DNA of 64,000 nt from Typha latifolia (taxonomy: Eukaryota; Streptophyta; Magnoliopsida; Poales; Typhaceae), in assembly GCA_019914945.1 (NCBI GenBank), contig CM034102.1:9289501-9353500 (forward strand), written 5' to 3'. The translations under genes were made by a program, and so were the position numbers. Shown here one piece after another: positions 35,836-48,547 of this stretch. Every line of letters begins with the position of its first letter. Position 1 is the first letter of the stretch. Below the pieces are notes generated by a model. The model saw only the letters and a list, made by a program, of their open reading frames with translations, was not told the origin of the DNA and ran no database searches.

Positions 35836-35901
<66 letters not shown>
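35836..35901. repeat. (TA)n(GA)n compound microsatellite
   Basis: About 13 TA units followed by about 20 GA units inside the right part of the hAT-like element. Confidence 0.95.
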
Positions 35902-35903
<2 letters not shown>

Positions 35904-37438
35904 GGTTAGCGGGTTGACCCGACCCATTTACCTAAACGGGTTAAACGGGTCAAGCATGTCAAAGGTATAAACCCGAACACGACCTGATTAATAAATGGGT
36001 TAGACAGGTTGACCCATTTATGATCCGAACCGGATTAGACTAAACCCAAACCCGATTAACAGTCGGGTTATCGGGTCAGGTCAATTTTTGCCACCTCTAC
36101 TGATGACATATAGAGATGATTGGATATGATTAAACTGTTATGATTTTATCTCGAGATGATTTCTATTGTGTATGTATGTGATAAACTAGTAGGGATATGT
36201 ATGTTTTAAATATATGGTTGAAGACTGCATTGCATTGTTTTCCTCTTGACTTCCTTACCACCTAAATTTCTAATATGCATGACTTGTTATAGTACTAGAT
36301 ATATACATATGATCTATCATATAGAAGGAAATGCATAAATTTTATTGATAGAAAAGTTGGTAGAAAAAGCATGAGAGTACTCGAGTAGGCGCTAGGGTTA
36401 GGGGTGCCTCGAGTGATGATTATATTGCTGGTATGCGATATCTCATGGCCCATGTTTGAGGTCAGTTGAGTCTGTGTGCATAGACAATCAGATACCTGCC
36501 GTTCGCTAGGGCATGCGTGTGGCGAGTTACCATCATGTGATTTCTATTAACTGGTGGGGTACCCGATCTGGATGGATTTTTATATACCTTAGCATTTGGC
36601 AGGATTTGATTATGACTGAGATACCCTTAGTGTATGGCAAGGTATACTTTGTAACTACGGGCAAGATGTTGAGATCGGATACCGAGTGTTGACTGACACA
36701 GTGGTCTAGTATGATGATGATTTTTTAGAGTTGACATTGATAACTGAGATATTGAGAAATGCATATGATTTCATTATCATCTGATTACTTGATTATCGAG
36801 TGATCAATATATATCATGTATGGTTGCATTTGGTACAATAGCATAGTTAAGGTCGGCATGCATCATGTGTCATATTTGAGAGAGAGTTATGATGATAGTA
36901 TGACATAATGATCTGTTTATTTTTTGTCGATGATTATATACTTTTATCAGTTATGATATGTTATTTTCTTTTCATTTATATATTATTGAGGATATATGCA
37001 TATACTCATTCATAATATGATGCTCTTTCTGATTCATATTATCCAAAATATAATTTACTCTCTATTTGGCATCATTGACTGAGTAAGGTCTATTCACTGA
37101 GCCTTTTGCTCATGACTCTCTTTATTTCTTTTCTAACCCTCTCAGATACATGGTACGTGATAGCGATTTAAGATATCATGAGAATATATTTTAGATTGAT
37201 GAGGTGAGCTATAGGTGCTAGACGGTATAGATAAAAGTTTGAAAATATTGAGTTGTATAGTTGTTTGTTATTTTTGTACTTTATTGTATCAGACGATAAT
37301 TTGTAGTATATGTCAGATTATAGTGTACTCATGTATCAGTTGTTTAGTTGTATCTTGATGGTTTGTCGTGGCCTGTGTGGGTACTGCCAGATTATGTAGT
37401 GGTCTAGTGTATATTATTGTGGATTTGGATATTCATAT

Positions 37439-37660
37439 TGTAATAATCCAATCTAAAAAAAAAATTGTTCTACATGGGCACGACATGGCCGGCCATAGTG
37501 TGGCCGGCCTCGTGCCCATGTAGCTGGGCATGGCGTGGGGTTGCCACGCACCCCCTAGCGTGGCCACAGCCATTTTGCTGCGGCCAGTTGGCCGCGGCGG
37601 GCCCCAGCGCCGCCGCCAAAAACCCCCCCAACCGCCTCTCTCTCTCCCCCCTCTAAATAT

Positions 37661-37699
<39 letters not shown>

Positions 37700-40352
37700 G
37701 AGGCCAGACTATCGCCGCCTCCGCCACCTCCACGAGCGCCGGTGAGCTCTTTCTCCTCCTCTCTCTCTTCTTCTCTCTTCTTCTCTCTCTTTCTCTCACT
37801 ATCTCTTTCTCTCTCTCTCTTTCTCTTTTTCTTACCTTGGGCTCGGCCCCGTCGGAGCCGAACCGCCGGCGAGAGGCTGGCAGCTAGCTGGCCACCAGCT
37901 GATGGTGCCCTCCCCGCAGGTCGGGTCCACACCTCCCTCCCCTCCTCCCTTCTTCTTCTTCTTCTTCTTCTTCTTCTTTTTTCTTTCTTTCTTTCTCTCT
38001 TTTTCTCTTCCCTACACAGTGCTGGGCTCGGCCCAGCACTGTAGCAGTGTTTTAATTAATTATTTATTTGATATTATTTATTTAGGTTTTTCCTTCTTAA
38101 TTAATGCAAATAGATTATTTGGACATTAATTATTTTAATAATAATATATTCTTCAATATGATTAGTATTAATTGTAATTTGTATGATCAATGATTAATTA
38201 GGTATAAATATAAGTAATACTCATTTTTATTTATTTATATCTCTATTAGAGTAATATATAGATTTGTAAATTATAATTATCAAATTTATATACCAATATT
38301 TTTATGAGATACATTTTAAATAATTCTAATAATTTATTATACATTATTATTTTGTAACAAATAAGATAATGACTACATAGTCCCTAATTAATCAAGATAT
38401 AATTTAATTATAATTAGGTTTTTATCTATATTTATATTTTTATTTATAATAAAAATCTAGCCAATTATAAAATTAATTAGAAATTCTAAAATCTAATAAA
38501 TCATCATATTTTACTCGAACGGATTATAATGGGATAAACAACTAACTTTATGTTACTTAAACATTTTCAGATCCCGAACCCCTTATTTGAGACCCCATGG
38601 ACCTTGCTAGCGAGAAGTGTCACACGGTTGATGGGCGGATGTAAGGGATACGTGGTTTGTATCTTCTGATTAGTGTGAGTAGTCTTATCCCCTAGACGCC
38701 TTTCTCAAATTAGGATATATTATATCTTATGTACACGCATGTTTTGACCTCCAGCATGATTATATGATTTTATCTAAAGATGATTGCAATCGAGCATATT
38801 TTATCATGCATTCGATTATGCTGATTTGGGATATGAGTACATTGGTGATATATATAGAGATGATTAGAGATGATTCTACTGTTATGATTGTTTATCGAGT
38901 TGATATGTAGCATGGGTATGCATGTAATAAATTAGAATGAATATGCATGTGTTGACGATACAGTTAGAGATTACATTGCATCATTTTCTCTTGATTCCTA
39001 TTCCACTTAAATTCCTATTATGCATTGACTTGTTATCGTACTGGATATATGCATTTGATCTGACATTTAGCAGGAAAGCATGAAATGTGATTGATAGGAT
39101 AGCTGATAGAAAGCATGAGGATACCCGAGTAGGCGCCAGGGTTAGGGGTGCCTGGAGTGATGATTATGGTCGCTGATATGCGATATCTCGTGGCCCATGT
39201 CCGAGGTCAGTTGAGTCTGTGCGCACAGACAATCAGACACATGCCGTTCGCCAGGGCATATGTGGCGAGTTATCCTCATGAGGTTTCTATCAACTATGTG
39301 GGGTGCCCGGTCTGGATGGAGGTTGATACCTTTAGCGGATGGCAGGGTATGGTTATATTTGAGATACTCCTTGCCGATGGCAGAGTATGCTCGGAGCCTT
39401 TGGGCATGATGTTGAGACCGGGTACCGAGTGTTGAATGTACACAGTGGTCTAGTATGATGATATTATTATACCGATATGTCGGTGATGATCGTGATGTTG
39501 AGAAATGCATATGATTTCATTTTTATCTGACATACCTGATTATTAAGTGGTCAATATACATCATATATGGTTGCATTTGATATCATAGCATGGCCATGGT
39601 ATGCATCATGTGTCATATTTGATAGAAAGTTATGATGATCATATGACATGGAGATTTGTTTATTCATTGTCGAGGATTGTATACTTTTATCAGTATGACA
39701 TATTATCTACTTTTCATTTATGTATTATTGAGGATACATTCATATACTCATTCATGACATGATTGTGCTTTCTGATTCATATTATCAAATACATGATTTA
39801 CTCTCTGTTTGGCATCACTGATTCGGGGTAAGGTCTATTCACTGAGTCTTTTGCTCAAGACTCTCTTTATTTTTTTCTTTTCTAACCCCGTCAGATATGT
39901 GGTACGTGATAGCGACTTGAGAAGATATTTTAGAGCGATGATGAGGTCAGCTATAGATGCGAGATGGTATAGATGATAGTTTATATAGAAATTGAGTTGT
40001 ACTCTTTTGTATTAAACGATGATTTGTATAATACAGGTCGAATCATAGTGTACTATTGTATTACTTATTTTAGTTGTATCTTGATGGTTTGTTGTGGCCT
40101 GTGTGGGTCCTGCCAGATTATGTAGCGGTCTAGTGTATATTATTGTGGACTTGGATATTCATATGTTAACAAGTTTATTTGGTTGATAGTATGATGTATT
40201 TGGTTATGGATTATGTGATCATGGATAGGTTAACTGGTTTTATTTGATAATGTCATGATTATATGTGCACAGGAAAGTATCTATGCGTGACGGGCCCCGC
40301 CCGACCTATCGCGTTCGTCGGGCGTGCCGTGTGGGCGCATGGGCGTGCCGTG
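37439..40352 (+). mobile_element. LTR C, 3'-truncated, inside LTR B
   Basis: Begins TGTAATAATCC and follows the long-LTR consensus: palindrome 37473-37520, CT tract 37673-37696, hairpin unit 38018-38042, two TATGCATG units near 38920-38950, hairpin units near 39325-39390. It ends within the GC-rich tail at GGGCGTGCCGTG without GTTACA, then joins B sequence TTGGATTATGTGAG. No target duplication survives, because the terminal part of C and about 45 bp of B were deleted together. Confidence 0.8.
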
Positions 40353-40488
40353 TTGGATTATGTGAGTATGGATATGTTAGCAGGTTTTATTTGATGATGT
40401 CATGATTATATATGAACTGGAGTGTATCTGTGCGTGATGAGCGCGTGGGCGTGCACATGCCCGTGCTATGCGGCGGAGTTACAATGAC

Positions 40489-41109
40489 ACGGCTTGACTA
40501 ATAGCTCAGTTATGTGGTTGGCTTGGAGGAACAGCTTGGTGCAGGTCTTGGTGAAATTTAGTTCGACGACGTACACAACTTGAAGCTTACACTAGGCAAC
40601 TTACTATATTAATTAAAGCTTAGTAGCCCTTTGTCCATCCCATATCTAGCCTTTAGGCTCTTGAATGATAAAACTGTACACCTTCTCACTCAATCTCCTC
40701 CCTTGTCTTTTCTCCATACCATTTATGTTCTCTCTCTCTCTCTCTCCAAACCCCTTCTCGTTCTCTCTCTCTCTCTCTCCAAACCCCTTCTCGTTCTCTC
40801 TCTCTCTCTCTCTCTCTAAACCCCTTCTCGTTCCCTCTCCCGTTGCTCTCTCTCTATCGGTGGAGCTTCTCAACCTTTCGCATCCAAAGGAGGCAAGTAG
40901 GAAGACGGAATGCTAACCTCCTTACTATCACTATCAGTCCCCTCTCTTCAAATATAATTGAAGCTGAATCCAAGTCCAAGCCCGAGTTAACTTGAACTAC
41001 GGGCCAATTTAGTTGGTTGAAAAGATCAAGTCAAGTCTAAGTTGAGTCCATTTCTACTATGTTTGGCCTAGTGATTTACTTAAGTTTGAGTCAAGTCTAG
41101 GGATTATTC
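40489..41109. other. Unassigned spacer with CT minisatellite
   Basis: No gene is seen. At 40728-40855, three units of (CT)n followed by AAACCCCTTCTCGTT are spaced 33 and 38 bp apart. The rest has no similarity that I can place. Confidence 0.6.
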
Positions 41110-43533
41110 CAAACCGAGTTATGATTTGTTTTAGTTGCATTTTTGTCGAATTGGTTAGTCAGATCACACTGGATGACATTAGACTCGGTTGATTGAGTCT
41201 AATTCACTTATTTATATATATGCTAGTTTCATTAATTGCTTGAGTAAGAGTCATAGTAGGATATGCATGTGCTAGTTTTCAGTGCAAACTGATTGATTCG
41301 ATCCATAACGGTCTCTGGATATGATATATGATGGAACTTCCGAAGGCATTTTCAAGAAATCCGCCCTTTAAATCCTTCTAAAATTTGGACATGTTGCTCT
41401 GGAAGAGAACTTTCCAACTAGTCCAAAAGCTAAGGTCGAAACTAATAGATCTTGAGATATCAACCAAACAATGTGAAAAGTCGGAGAAGGACTATCCTAT
41501 GGGATAGATGTTTAGCTATTGTACGGGCCGAACTAAGGTGGATAGTAAGGATGAAGTTAGTAAATAGAGGAAGGGGGAGAGGAAATCACTTCGACCCTTA
41601 ATTAGGGACAAGAGTGGTGCAGCCAGATGAAGGGGGGTCCAGCGACCAAGATAGGCGGCCTAGAAGGGACGAATCAATCGAGTGAGGGAGGAGATAGCAT
41701 TGGAGATGATAAGAAGCTCAAGCTCAATGATCTCTTTTTTTTTTTTTGCTGTCTCAAATGGGTTCTCACCACACCTATATATAGGTGGCTACCCAAACTA
41801 TCTTTGACCCTTCGGTTAACCCGTGGGTGGAACGCAAAGCAGCAAATAAAGAGCGTCTAACTCTTGGGTTGAATACAAACAATAATAAGAGCCAAATTCC
41901 AAGAGATGCAAGCAATAAAGGGGAGACTCTTCGGGTAACACAGAGAGTCTCTTGGCTAACCCAAAAAGGGACTCTTGACTATCCCAATACAAACAGAATT
42001 TAAAGAGTTAAAAGCAATAATTAAAGTACAAAGCGGGTCGGTTCAATTGAAGCTTGTCGGATCATTCGTCCGCATCATTTTCTTACTTACTTGAGTAAGA
42101 GTCCTAATAGGCTAGGATTAGATTAATTAGTTAAATCTAGTTAAGTTAAGTTAATTTAAGTCTAAATTGGAGTCAGGTTAGCTTCTATGAATAGGTGGAG
42201 AGCAGATGTAAGAATGAAATTATTTTTCTCAGCCCTAGCTCTCTTTCTCTCCCTCTCCTGCTCTCCCCCTCTCCTTTCTTTGAACATCCGAGCCAACCCA
42301 CACCTTAGGGTTTTGGCCACCTACTCCCTTTGTCAACATCCCCCCTAGTCCCTTAGGATCGACCAGCTTACTCCCATTCTTTCCTTATACTACTCAACTA
42401 ACTCTAGTACCCACCAACACTATCACCACGTCTCTGCCATTATTACCATCACTGCCACCTCCACCACCACCACCTCCACTACCACCACCACCACAACTCA
42501 GTTGGGCCTTCCATTTTCGGCCATCATCCTTCCACCAACACCACTACCTCAAACTAGCAATCCCCCCCAACCCTCCACACCTCAACTAGGCATTAGCCAT
42601 TAGCCCTCAAGCGATCGCTTAACTAAGCAAGGTATTGCGTGCAAGTTAGGGCTTTCTACTATTAAGCCTTGTTCTATGGCCTAATCTGAATTCAAATGCT
42701 AGCCATATCTAACCAAGGCCCTAACCTACTTCCACACTAAATTGCAGCCTCAGAATCCACCCGTAAAAGCCCGAACTAGCCTAAAGCCCTTGTCAGACAC
42801 AATGAATCCACGTGAATCTATCAAGTTCAGGGCTTTTGTCTATTTGACCTAACTAAATGCCAAATGCTCAAGCCCTTTCCATAGCCACCTCTCTCTAGGA
42901 TCCTTACCCATCCTCTAACCGGGTGACAAGGCCAAAATTTGATATGACCCTAAGAAGAGCAATTTGGCCTTGGGTGGACGCCCTAGTCATTCACGGATTT
43001 AGGTTTGACCAACTAGAGCTTTTGAGTGTGGTAGACAATAGGTAGCATGTCTGAGCTTGGGATTAGGTTTGCTGGACAGATTTGGATATTAGGAAAGTTG
43101 AGAAATTGAGAGGGCTCAGGAATTAAGTGTTTTAGAGGGTCAAACGTGAGAAAACCCTAGACTCATCATCTGGCTTGAGTATGATTGGATTAGTTGGGGC
43201 TTTTATCTCGTATGACCATGTGGGGAGGAGTCCGAGGCTGAGATTTCGTCTATCGATGGATTAGGGTCTTACGAAGATAATGGCAAGGTTTTGCTGAGGT
43301 TATTGCCTTGGATAAGGCTTATATGGGTAAAAGCCCTGAACTAGTGCGTGGGCGTGTTCTGTGAGCTAGCTTGAATCTGGTTTAGACTTAGATGGGGGAA
43401 ACACTAGGTAAGGTTTTCATAGGTTTTGGAGCAAGGTGATAGCTACGCTTTCAATCAGTGTCTAAAAATATATCCTACCTCCCGAGTTTGAGGATCCAAA
43501 TAAACTTTGGGATCCGAGTTTCAACTTTCACAG
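41110..43533. repeat. Decayed gypsy LTR fragments in both orientations
   Basis: 41160-41260 resembles the LTR start at 47877 and 53740 on the plus strand (TGATTGAGTCTAATTCA). 41330-41780 on the minus strand resembles U5 of K (GAACTTTCCAACTAGTCC, CTTGAGATATCAACC), with a TATATATAGG box near 41775. 42060-42320 is again plus (GAGTAAGAGTCCTAATAGG). 42440-42500 is a CCACCA-rich simple repeat. 42500-43533 shows no domain or gene. Confidence 0.4.
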
Positions 43534-44499
43534 TAGGGCTGTTAGGCTTGATGAGCAGCTCGAGCTTGGCACGCGCTCCGCTCGGGTGAAGCTCGAGTCC
43601 GGCTCGAGCTCGGGCTCAGCTCGGTTAGAGCTGAGCCGAGCTCGAGCCATCATAATAGGCTCGAAATTAATATCGAGCCGAGCCTGAGCTAGAGCCGGCT
43701 CCCTCAGGTTCGGCTCGAAATTAATATCGAGCCGAGCCTGAGCTAGAGCCGGCTCGCTCAGGTTCGGCTTGATAGGCTCGATAGCCTGACTACCTATAAC
43801 TAAGGACACATGGCATAAAGAAAATATTGCCACGTGTCCCTCACTAACCCATCCTCACCCGTAACCTATTGAATATTCATCTCTCACCTACCCCACCCTC
43901 ATCTACCCCACTCTCATCCATCACCCTCACCTACCCCACTCTCATCCATCACTTCACCTTGCCCATCACGTCACCTTCCCCATCCTCAATTCCCTCACCC
44001 ACCCCACCCTCACCTTCACCCTCACTCTCAACCTCACCATCATCCTCACCCTCATCCACCCGATCACCACTCCTAACCTCACCCCACGCGCCGCCACCTC
44101 CTCCCTCCCCGTCGGCCTCCATCGGCAACGATGGCAAGCCACCACCACGGCGCCACGCCTTCCTCTCCGTAAGCCTCCTCCTCGTCCACTACGTTGGCTT
44201 CCTCCTCCTCCTTCTCCTCGTTGGCCTCCTCCTTGTCCACTCCGTCGGTTTCCTCCTCCTCCTTCATTCACCATCTCCTCGTCGTCGCCTCCTCCTCCAT
44301 CCGTCTCCGACTCCTTCGGCAAGCCGCTGTCCATGTCGCCGCCACCCACGCCGCCACCGTCTCATCCTCTAATCAAGCCCGAGCTCGGCTCGGGCTCGGG
44401 CTCGGTTAGGCTCAGCTCGAGCTCGGCTCGAGTTGAGCTGAGCCGAGCCTAAGCCTAAGCCTGAGCCGGCTCGCTCAGGCTCGGCTCGTTACACCCCTA
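43534..44499. mobile_element. hAT-like MITE with GAGCTCGGCTCG subterminal repeats
   Basis: Ends TAGGGCTGTTAGGCTTG and CTCGTTACACCCCTA are inverted. The flanks TTTCACAG (43526-43533) and TTTCAACAG (44500-44508) look like an 8-bp target duplication with one inserted base. Both subterminal 200-bp zones are arrays of GAGCTCGGCTCGAGC-type units, as in many plant hAT elements. A 54-bp unit is duplicated in tandem (43658-43711, 43712-43765). The centre (43860-44370) is CCT/CTC-rich with long low-complexity frames on both strands; I do not regard them as genes. Confidence 0.75.
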
Positions 44500-44795
44500 T
44501 TTCAACAGTGAAAGTCGAACCTTCCTTAGATACTTAAGATTTTGAGATGCAATAGTGAGAATGGCTTGAGATTTGGAAAGTAGGTAGATCAGCGATGTAG
44601 GACAGGATCTACTGGGCTGGATAATGGAAAAGGAGGCCGAGGTGATAGTGGTGGTGGTCAGCCTAGTGCTAGTGGTAAAGATAGTGGAGTAGGTCAGCAG
44701 CTGATGGTGGTTTGTAGTTGGTAAAAGAAGTAGATAGAATAGAAATAGTTCCTTAGGGTCAACGGGTGCCTTTAGATGAGGAAGAAGGCATCAAT
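44500..44795. other. Short unassigned stretch beside LTR fragment S
   Basis: Gly/Ser-rich codons in one frame (44630-44710) could be a scrap of gag. No domain is identifiable. At its right edge GGCATCAATTG may be a ruined primer site of the LTR that follows. Confidence 0.3.
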
Positions 44796-45453
44796 TGTAA
44801 TACCCTAAAAGAAGGCGGGCTTGGGGGGAGATGGGGTTGCAGCCGCAACATCCCTTCGTTTTCCTCACTAGGCTGAGGTCGAACAATGTGAAGACATCAT
44901 TCTCATAACAGCCTAGGGGAGAGTAAGGGTGCTTTACTCTTTCAAAACCTTTAACACCTAGTTCCAATCACGTGCACACCACGAGCCCACAAGAAATAAT
45001 CAAGAGCATCTCACTATTACATAGGCACAACAATTGTATACGGTAATACATCAAGTACAAAGCTATCTATAAGAGTAACAACAAAGATAAAGACATCACT
45101 ATGAATAGTCTGATACATCATATAATATAAACTCATCTAACATATAACACTATCCACACTCAACTCCTTAATCACTGGAAAGGTCTCTAGTGGATTATCT
45201 GGCTCAATCTGTTTACTTGGGTTTTTGTGAATGAAAATAAAAAGGTCATGAGGCTTTGTTTTTGTGAATGAAAACAAAAAGGTCATGAGCTAAAGCCTCA
45301 GTGAATAAATCTGACCCCAAATTAGTGATGCTAAACAGAGAGTAAATCATGTATTAGATAATATAAAATAGAATGAGTACGTATATTTGTATCCTAAATA
45401 ATAAATATATAACTGCAATCAAATAATCATACTATAACATCACCCAATATAAC
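44796..45453 (-). repeat. Truncated antisense long LTR S
   Basis: Starts (plus reading) TGTAATACCCTAAAAGAAGGCGGGC and contains CCCCAAATTAGTGATGCTAAACAGAGAGTAAATCAT, shared with antisense LTR E near 15215. A 50-bp segment around TTTTTGTGAATGAAAA is duplicated (45221-45300). It ends where LTR M begins. Confidence 0.55.
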
Positions 45454-46280
45454 AATGTTGTGGTTTGGCTAGACCATGCCTAGACAACCTATGACACAAC
45501 TTGAGTACCTAGTTGTCTTGAGCAGAATCACCTTTGCTTTCACAGAATAAGAAATTCTGGCTGTCACGTTCGAACGTAGGGAAGTCGCGTTTGAACGCTT
45601 CGTTCGAATGCCTACATACGTTCACAGATACAGAGAATGCGAATTGCCCGATCTCGTTTGAACGCGGTCATTCGAATGCATGCATACATTAGTAGACATA
45701 GAGAATGTGTTTTGCCCGTTCGAACTAACTTGATCTCGTTCGATCGGCAAAAATCCATTATTTTCAAGGTTATCTTTTGTTTGTTTCGCTTATTAGGAGG
45801 TTAGCCTTATTGGAGGATCAATCAATGAATGAATGAACTTGTCTTCTTTCTCCCTCTTTTCACCTAGCTCCTCCCTCCTCTCTCAACCCAAGTGAGTTTA
45901 ACCATTGCTGGTTACTGAGCAACCTACCCCTTCACCTAGTTGCCCCTCTCATCCCGAGGACACGACCCACTTCTCCTCTTCTCTGCCTTGTGCAGCACCA
46001 GTATATTCATCACACCATCCATCATTACTCATCTCCACCTTTATCACCTCCACCCGTCATCAACACCTCCACCAAAACTTTGCCCAATTTTTCCCTAGCT
46101 ACAGTTCGAATCTGTGAAGGGTATATACCAAAAATGTAGATCAGGAAGATACAAAACAAACCCATCTGGTTTTGTAATTTTCTAGCTATGGGAGAATATC
46201 TGACGAATATTTTCCCCTGACTGCGCGAACTACTTTCCTACACCTGATTTTTATCGGATAGTTCAGAACTGGCTTTATCA
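45454..46280 (+). repeat. 5' LTR of chromovirus M
   Basis: The end GGCTTTATCA is followed by a primer site. R-U5 (46020-46270: CCCTAGCTACAGTTCGAATCTGTGAAGG, then a GGGAGAATATCTGACGAATATTTT segment) matches J+ and J-. The U3 at 45567-45745 has a TTCGAACG array. The start near TGTTGTGGTTTGG is approximate. Confidence 0.65.
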
Positions 46281-46282
46281 TT

Positions 46283-46294
46283 TGGTATCAGAGC
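46283..46294 (+). other. Primer-binding site of M
   Basis: A single TGGTATCAGAGC, two bases after the LTR, in contrast with the tandem copies in J- and J+. Confidence 0.88.
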
Positions 46295-46318
46295 CGGTCG
46301 GACCTCAGAACTCCACTA

Positions 46319-46480
46319 ATGGCGAATGCAAGGTCCATGGTGAGAAGGAGACAACATGAAGATACACATGGAGAAGACGTGACCATCGGAACCTCAAGTC
46401 ATTGTACTCAACCAACTTGCGCGACCACATATGACCCTAGTTGGCCTACACCACATGGAGGAGATCTTGCGATCAAGTGA
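46319..46480 (+). pseudogene. Gag stub of M
   Basis: The ATG at 46319 sits 25 bp after the primer site, the correct gag start. About 53 codons are open before TGA, and at that point the sequence jumps to the RNase H-integrase linker (CTCAAGACC..ATCAAGTTAGATTG), also seen at 57602. Most of gag, and protease, RT and RNase H, are therefore deleted. Confidence 0.7.
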
Positions 46481-47845
46481 CTCAAGACCTATCAAGTTAG
46501 ATTGAGTACAGCACGAGAGACAGACTCGGGCTCAAGTGGGACCGAACCCTAATCCCAACTACTGCAGACTTGCGGACTGCTTTGATTTGCCACTTCTATG
46601 ACTCACCCATTGTGGGCCACGAAGGCATCTTTTAGACCCACAAGTGACTGGGCCTGAATTGCTGGTGCATCAGCATGAAAAAAGATGTGCACAACTATAT
46701 TCGCACATGTGAAGTATGCCAATGAGTCAAAGCAGATTCGACTCGACTAGCCGGCCTTCTCCAACCCCATCCCGTGCTTGAGTGAATCTGGGAAGATATT
46801 TCAATGGACTTCATTGAAGGCCTACCAATCGTCCAAGGGCGATCGGTTATTTTGGTGGTGGTCGACTGCCCCTCTAAGTATGTGCACTTCTTAGTGCTCA
46901 GCCACCTTACACCACGCGGAAGGTCGCGGAGGTCTTCATTCGCAATGTCGCTAAACTTCATGGGATACCTAGATCTATCGTGTCCAACCAACATCCGGTG
47001 TTCACTAGTCTATTTCGGCAAGAATTATTTCGTTTACAAGGCACGACGTTCCGAATGAGAGTTTGGCATAGCATACCATCCTTAGACGGATGGGAAGACA
47101 GAGGTCTTGAACCAGTTTTTGGAGCATTGTGGTACGTCGGAGAGCGGCCAAGGCGGTGGCTCCAATCCTTTCCATGGGGAGAATGGGCCTACAATGCTGC
47201 CCACCACTCAGCCAAAGACACCGCGCTGTTTGAGGCCGTTTACGGTAGGCCACCCCTTACCTTGGTCTCCTACGCACTGACCCCACGAACAGAATGTAAT
47301 GACAACGAGGAAACCCTAGTGGATAGGGATTCTTAGATCCAAAGGCTGAGGGCCAACTTAGTGGCTGCCCAAAATTGGATGAAGCAGACCTACAATCAAC
47401 AACAACAAGATCGGATGTTTGTAGTAGGAGATTGAGTCTACATCAAACTCAAGCCATAGTGTCTAACCTCAGTTCAATCCATTCTGAACCAAAAGCTAAC
47501 ACACAGTCACTTTGGCCCGTACCAAGTGATTGAACGGGTAGGTGAGATGGCCTACTGTATTGATCTTCTAGATGACTGGCAAGTGCACCCAGTGTTCCAT
47601 GTTTCGGTCTTGCGAGCCCAAGTTGCAGCAGAGACAGCTATTGCGACCAACATACCCGATACAACGGCACATGACCAAGAGCCCATGCCACTTCAGATTC
47701 TTCGAGTTCTAGCCAAGAGAAGGATTCATGTGGACGGAAGATTGAACATACAAGTACAAGTGCAGTGGTCGAACATACCAACGAGAGATCCAACTTGGGA
47801 GTCTAAGTTTGAGTTGATGCAGCGCTTCCCAGACTTCTCACCTTG
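46481..47845 (+). pseudogene. Integrase and chromodomain of M (broken)
   Basis: Order: HHCC finger (HFYDSPIVGHEGIF ... CEVC) with stops; core [26 protein letters not shown]; second catalytic position IVSNQHPVF, where Asp is replaced by Asn; a frameshifted region where the catalytic Glu segment should be; WAYNAAHHSAK...FEAVYGRPP; then HPVFHVSVLRAQ and a degenerate chromodomain (RLNIQVQVQWSNIP, DPTWESKFELMQ). At least four stops and two frameshifts are present. The same family as N, O and P. Confidence 0.85.
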
Positions 47846-47876
47846 AAGACAAGGTGGTCGGAACTGTGGTGGAGTG

Positions 47877-47989
47877 ATGTGATTTGGATTTGATCGTATC
47901 GATTCGTGGGGACATTGGGCTCGATTGATCGAGTCTATTTATCCTTTAATTATTTCATGATGTAAGTCTGTTTGGTCAATTGGTACTTT
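47877..47989 (+). repeat. LTR start fragment after M
   Basis: TGATGTGATTTGG follows GGTGGTCGGAACTGTGGTGGAG, as at 53740. Only about 110 bp remain before gag of N begins, so this is a remnant of a shared LTR. Confidence 0.5.
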
Positions 47990-48547
47990 GGCCCCTACCA
48001 ATAGGTCATGGAGCCGATGCCACAGTGGCCCCCTCTACGGGGCAAAAGGGATCCACACAGGAAATGAAGAGATGCAATCCAAGAAGATGGGCCATTTGTA
48101 GGGGCTCAAGTTCGAACCATACAACATGATTTCCCAAAGTTCGGTGGAGGCGATCCACTAGGCTGGCTCTATTGAGCAAATAAGTTCTTCACCTACCACA
48201 GGACGCTAAACCATCAAAAAGTCCTAACAGCCATATTCCACTTGGAGGATGTCGTGATCAGATTGTTCCAGGCGGCACAACAAAGTCAACTACTTTCCTC
48301 TTTGGATGAGTTTTTGTCCGCCATATGTACTCGGTTCGGTCCGACTGAGTATGAAGACTTCTGAGCAATCTTGACTAGTTAACTCAAGACCACGATACGA
48401 GCTTATCAAGAAGAGTTTGAGAGAATTTGCAATCGTGTACCGTATTGTTCAGACTCAGCCCTCCACAGCACCATCATTAGTAGACTCAGATCTGACATAC
48501 AAGCAGAGGTTAAGGCCATGAGGCTTAGGACACTGTTGGAGGCCTTT
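47990..48547 (+). pseudogene. Gag of chromovirus N, part 1
   Basis: Mid-gag sequence: HDFPKFGGGDPLGWLY, IFHLEDVV, FLSAICTRFGPTEYEDF, YQEEFERICNRVPYC, LRSDIQAEVKAMRLRTLLEAF. It has stops at several positions. It is interrupted after LLEAF by solo LTR X and resumes at 51251. Confidence 0.85.

Larger units (their letters stand above)
26209..36099. mobile_element. Non-autonomous hAT-like element carrying retrotransposon D
   Basis: Terminal inverted repeats TAGGGGTGGCAA (26209) and TTGCCACCTCTA (to 36099) are flanked by 8-bp duplications, TTGATGAC (26201-26208) and CTGATGAC (36100-36107), with one mismatch. Both subterminal regions are packed with ACGGGTY / RACCCGT units, typical of plant hAT elements. 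Without D the element is about 1.77 kb (26209-26899 plus 35025-36099) and has no transposase. The junction restores continuous LTR B sequence. Confidence 0.88.

Noticed and set aside
26209..36099. A single 9.9-kb autonomous hAT transposon
   Set aside because: Of this, 8.1 kb is retrotransposon D with its own TSD. The remaining 1.8 kb has no transposase.
43869..44372. 167-residue Pro/Ser-rich frame in the MITE
   Set aside because: Low-complexity CCT/CTC repeats with overlapping frames on the other strand; no start context, introns or domain support.
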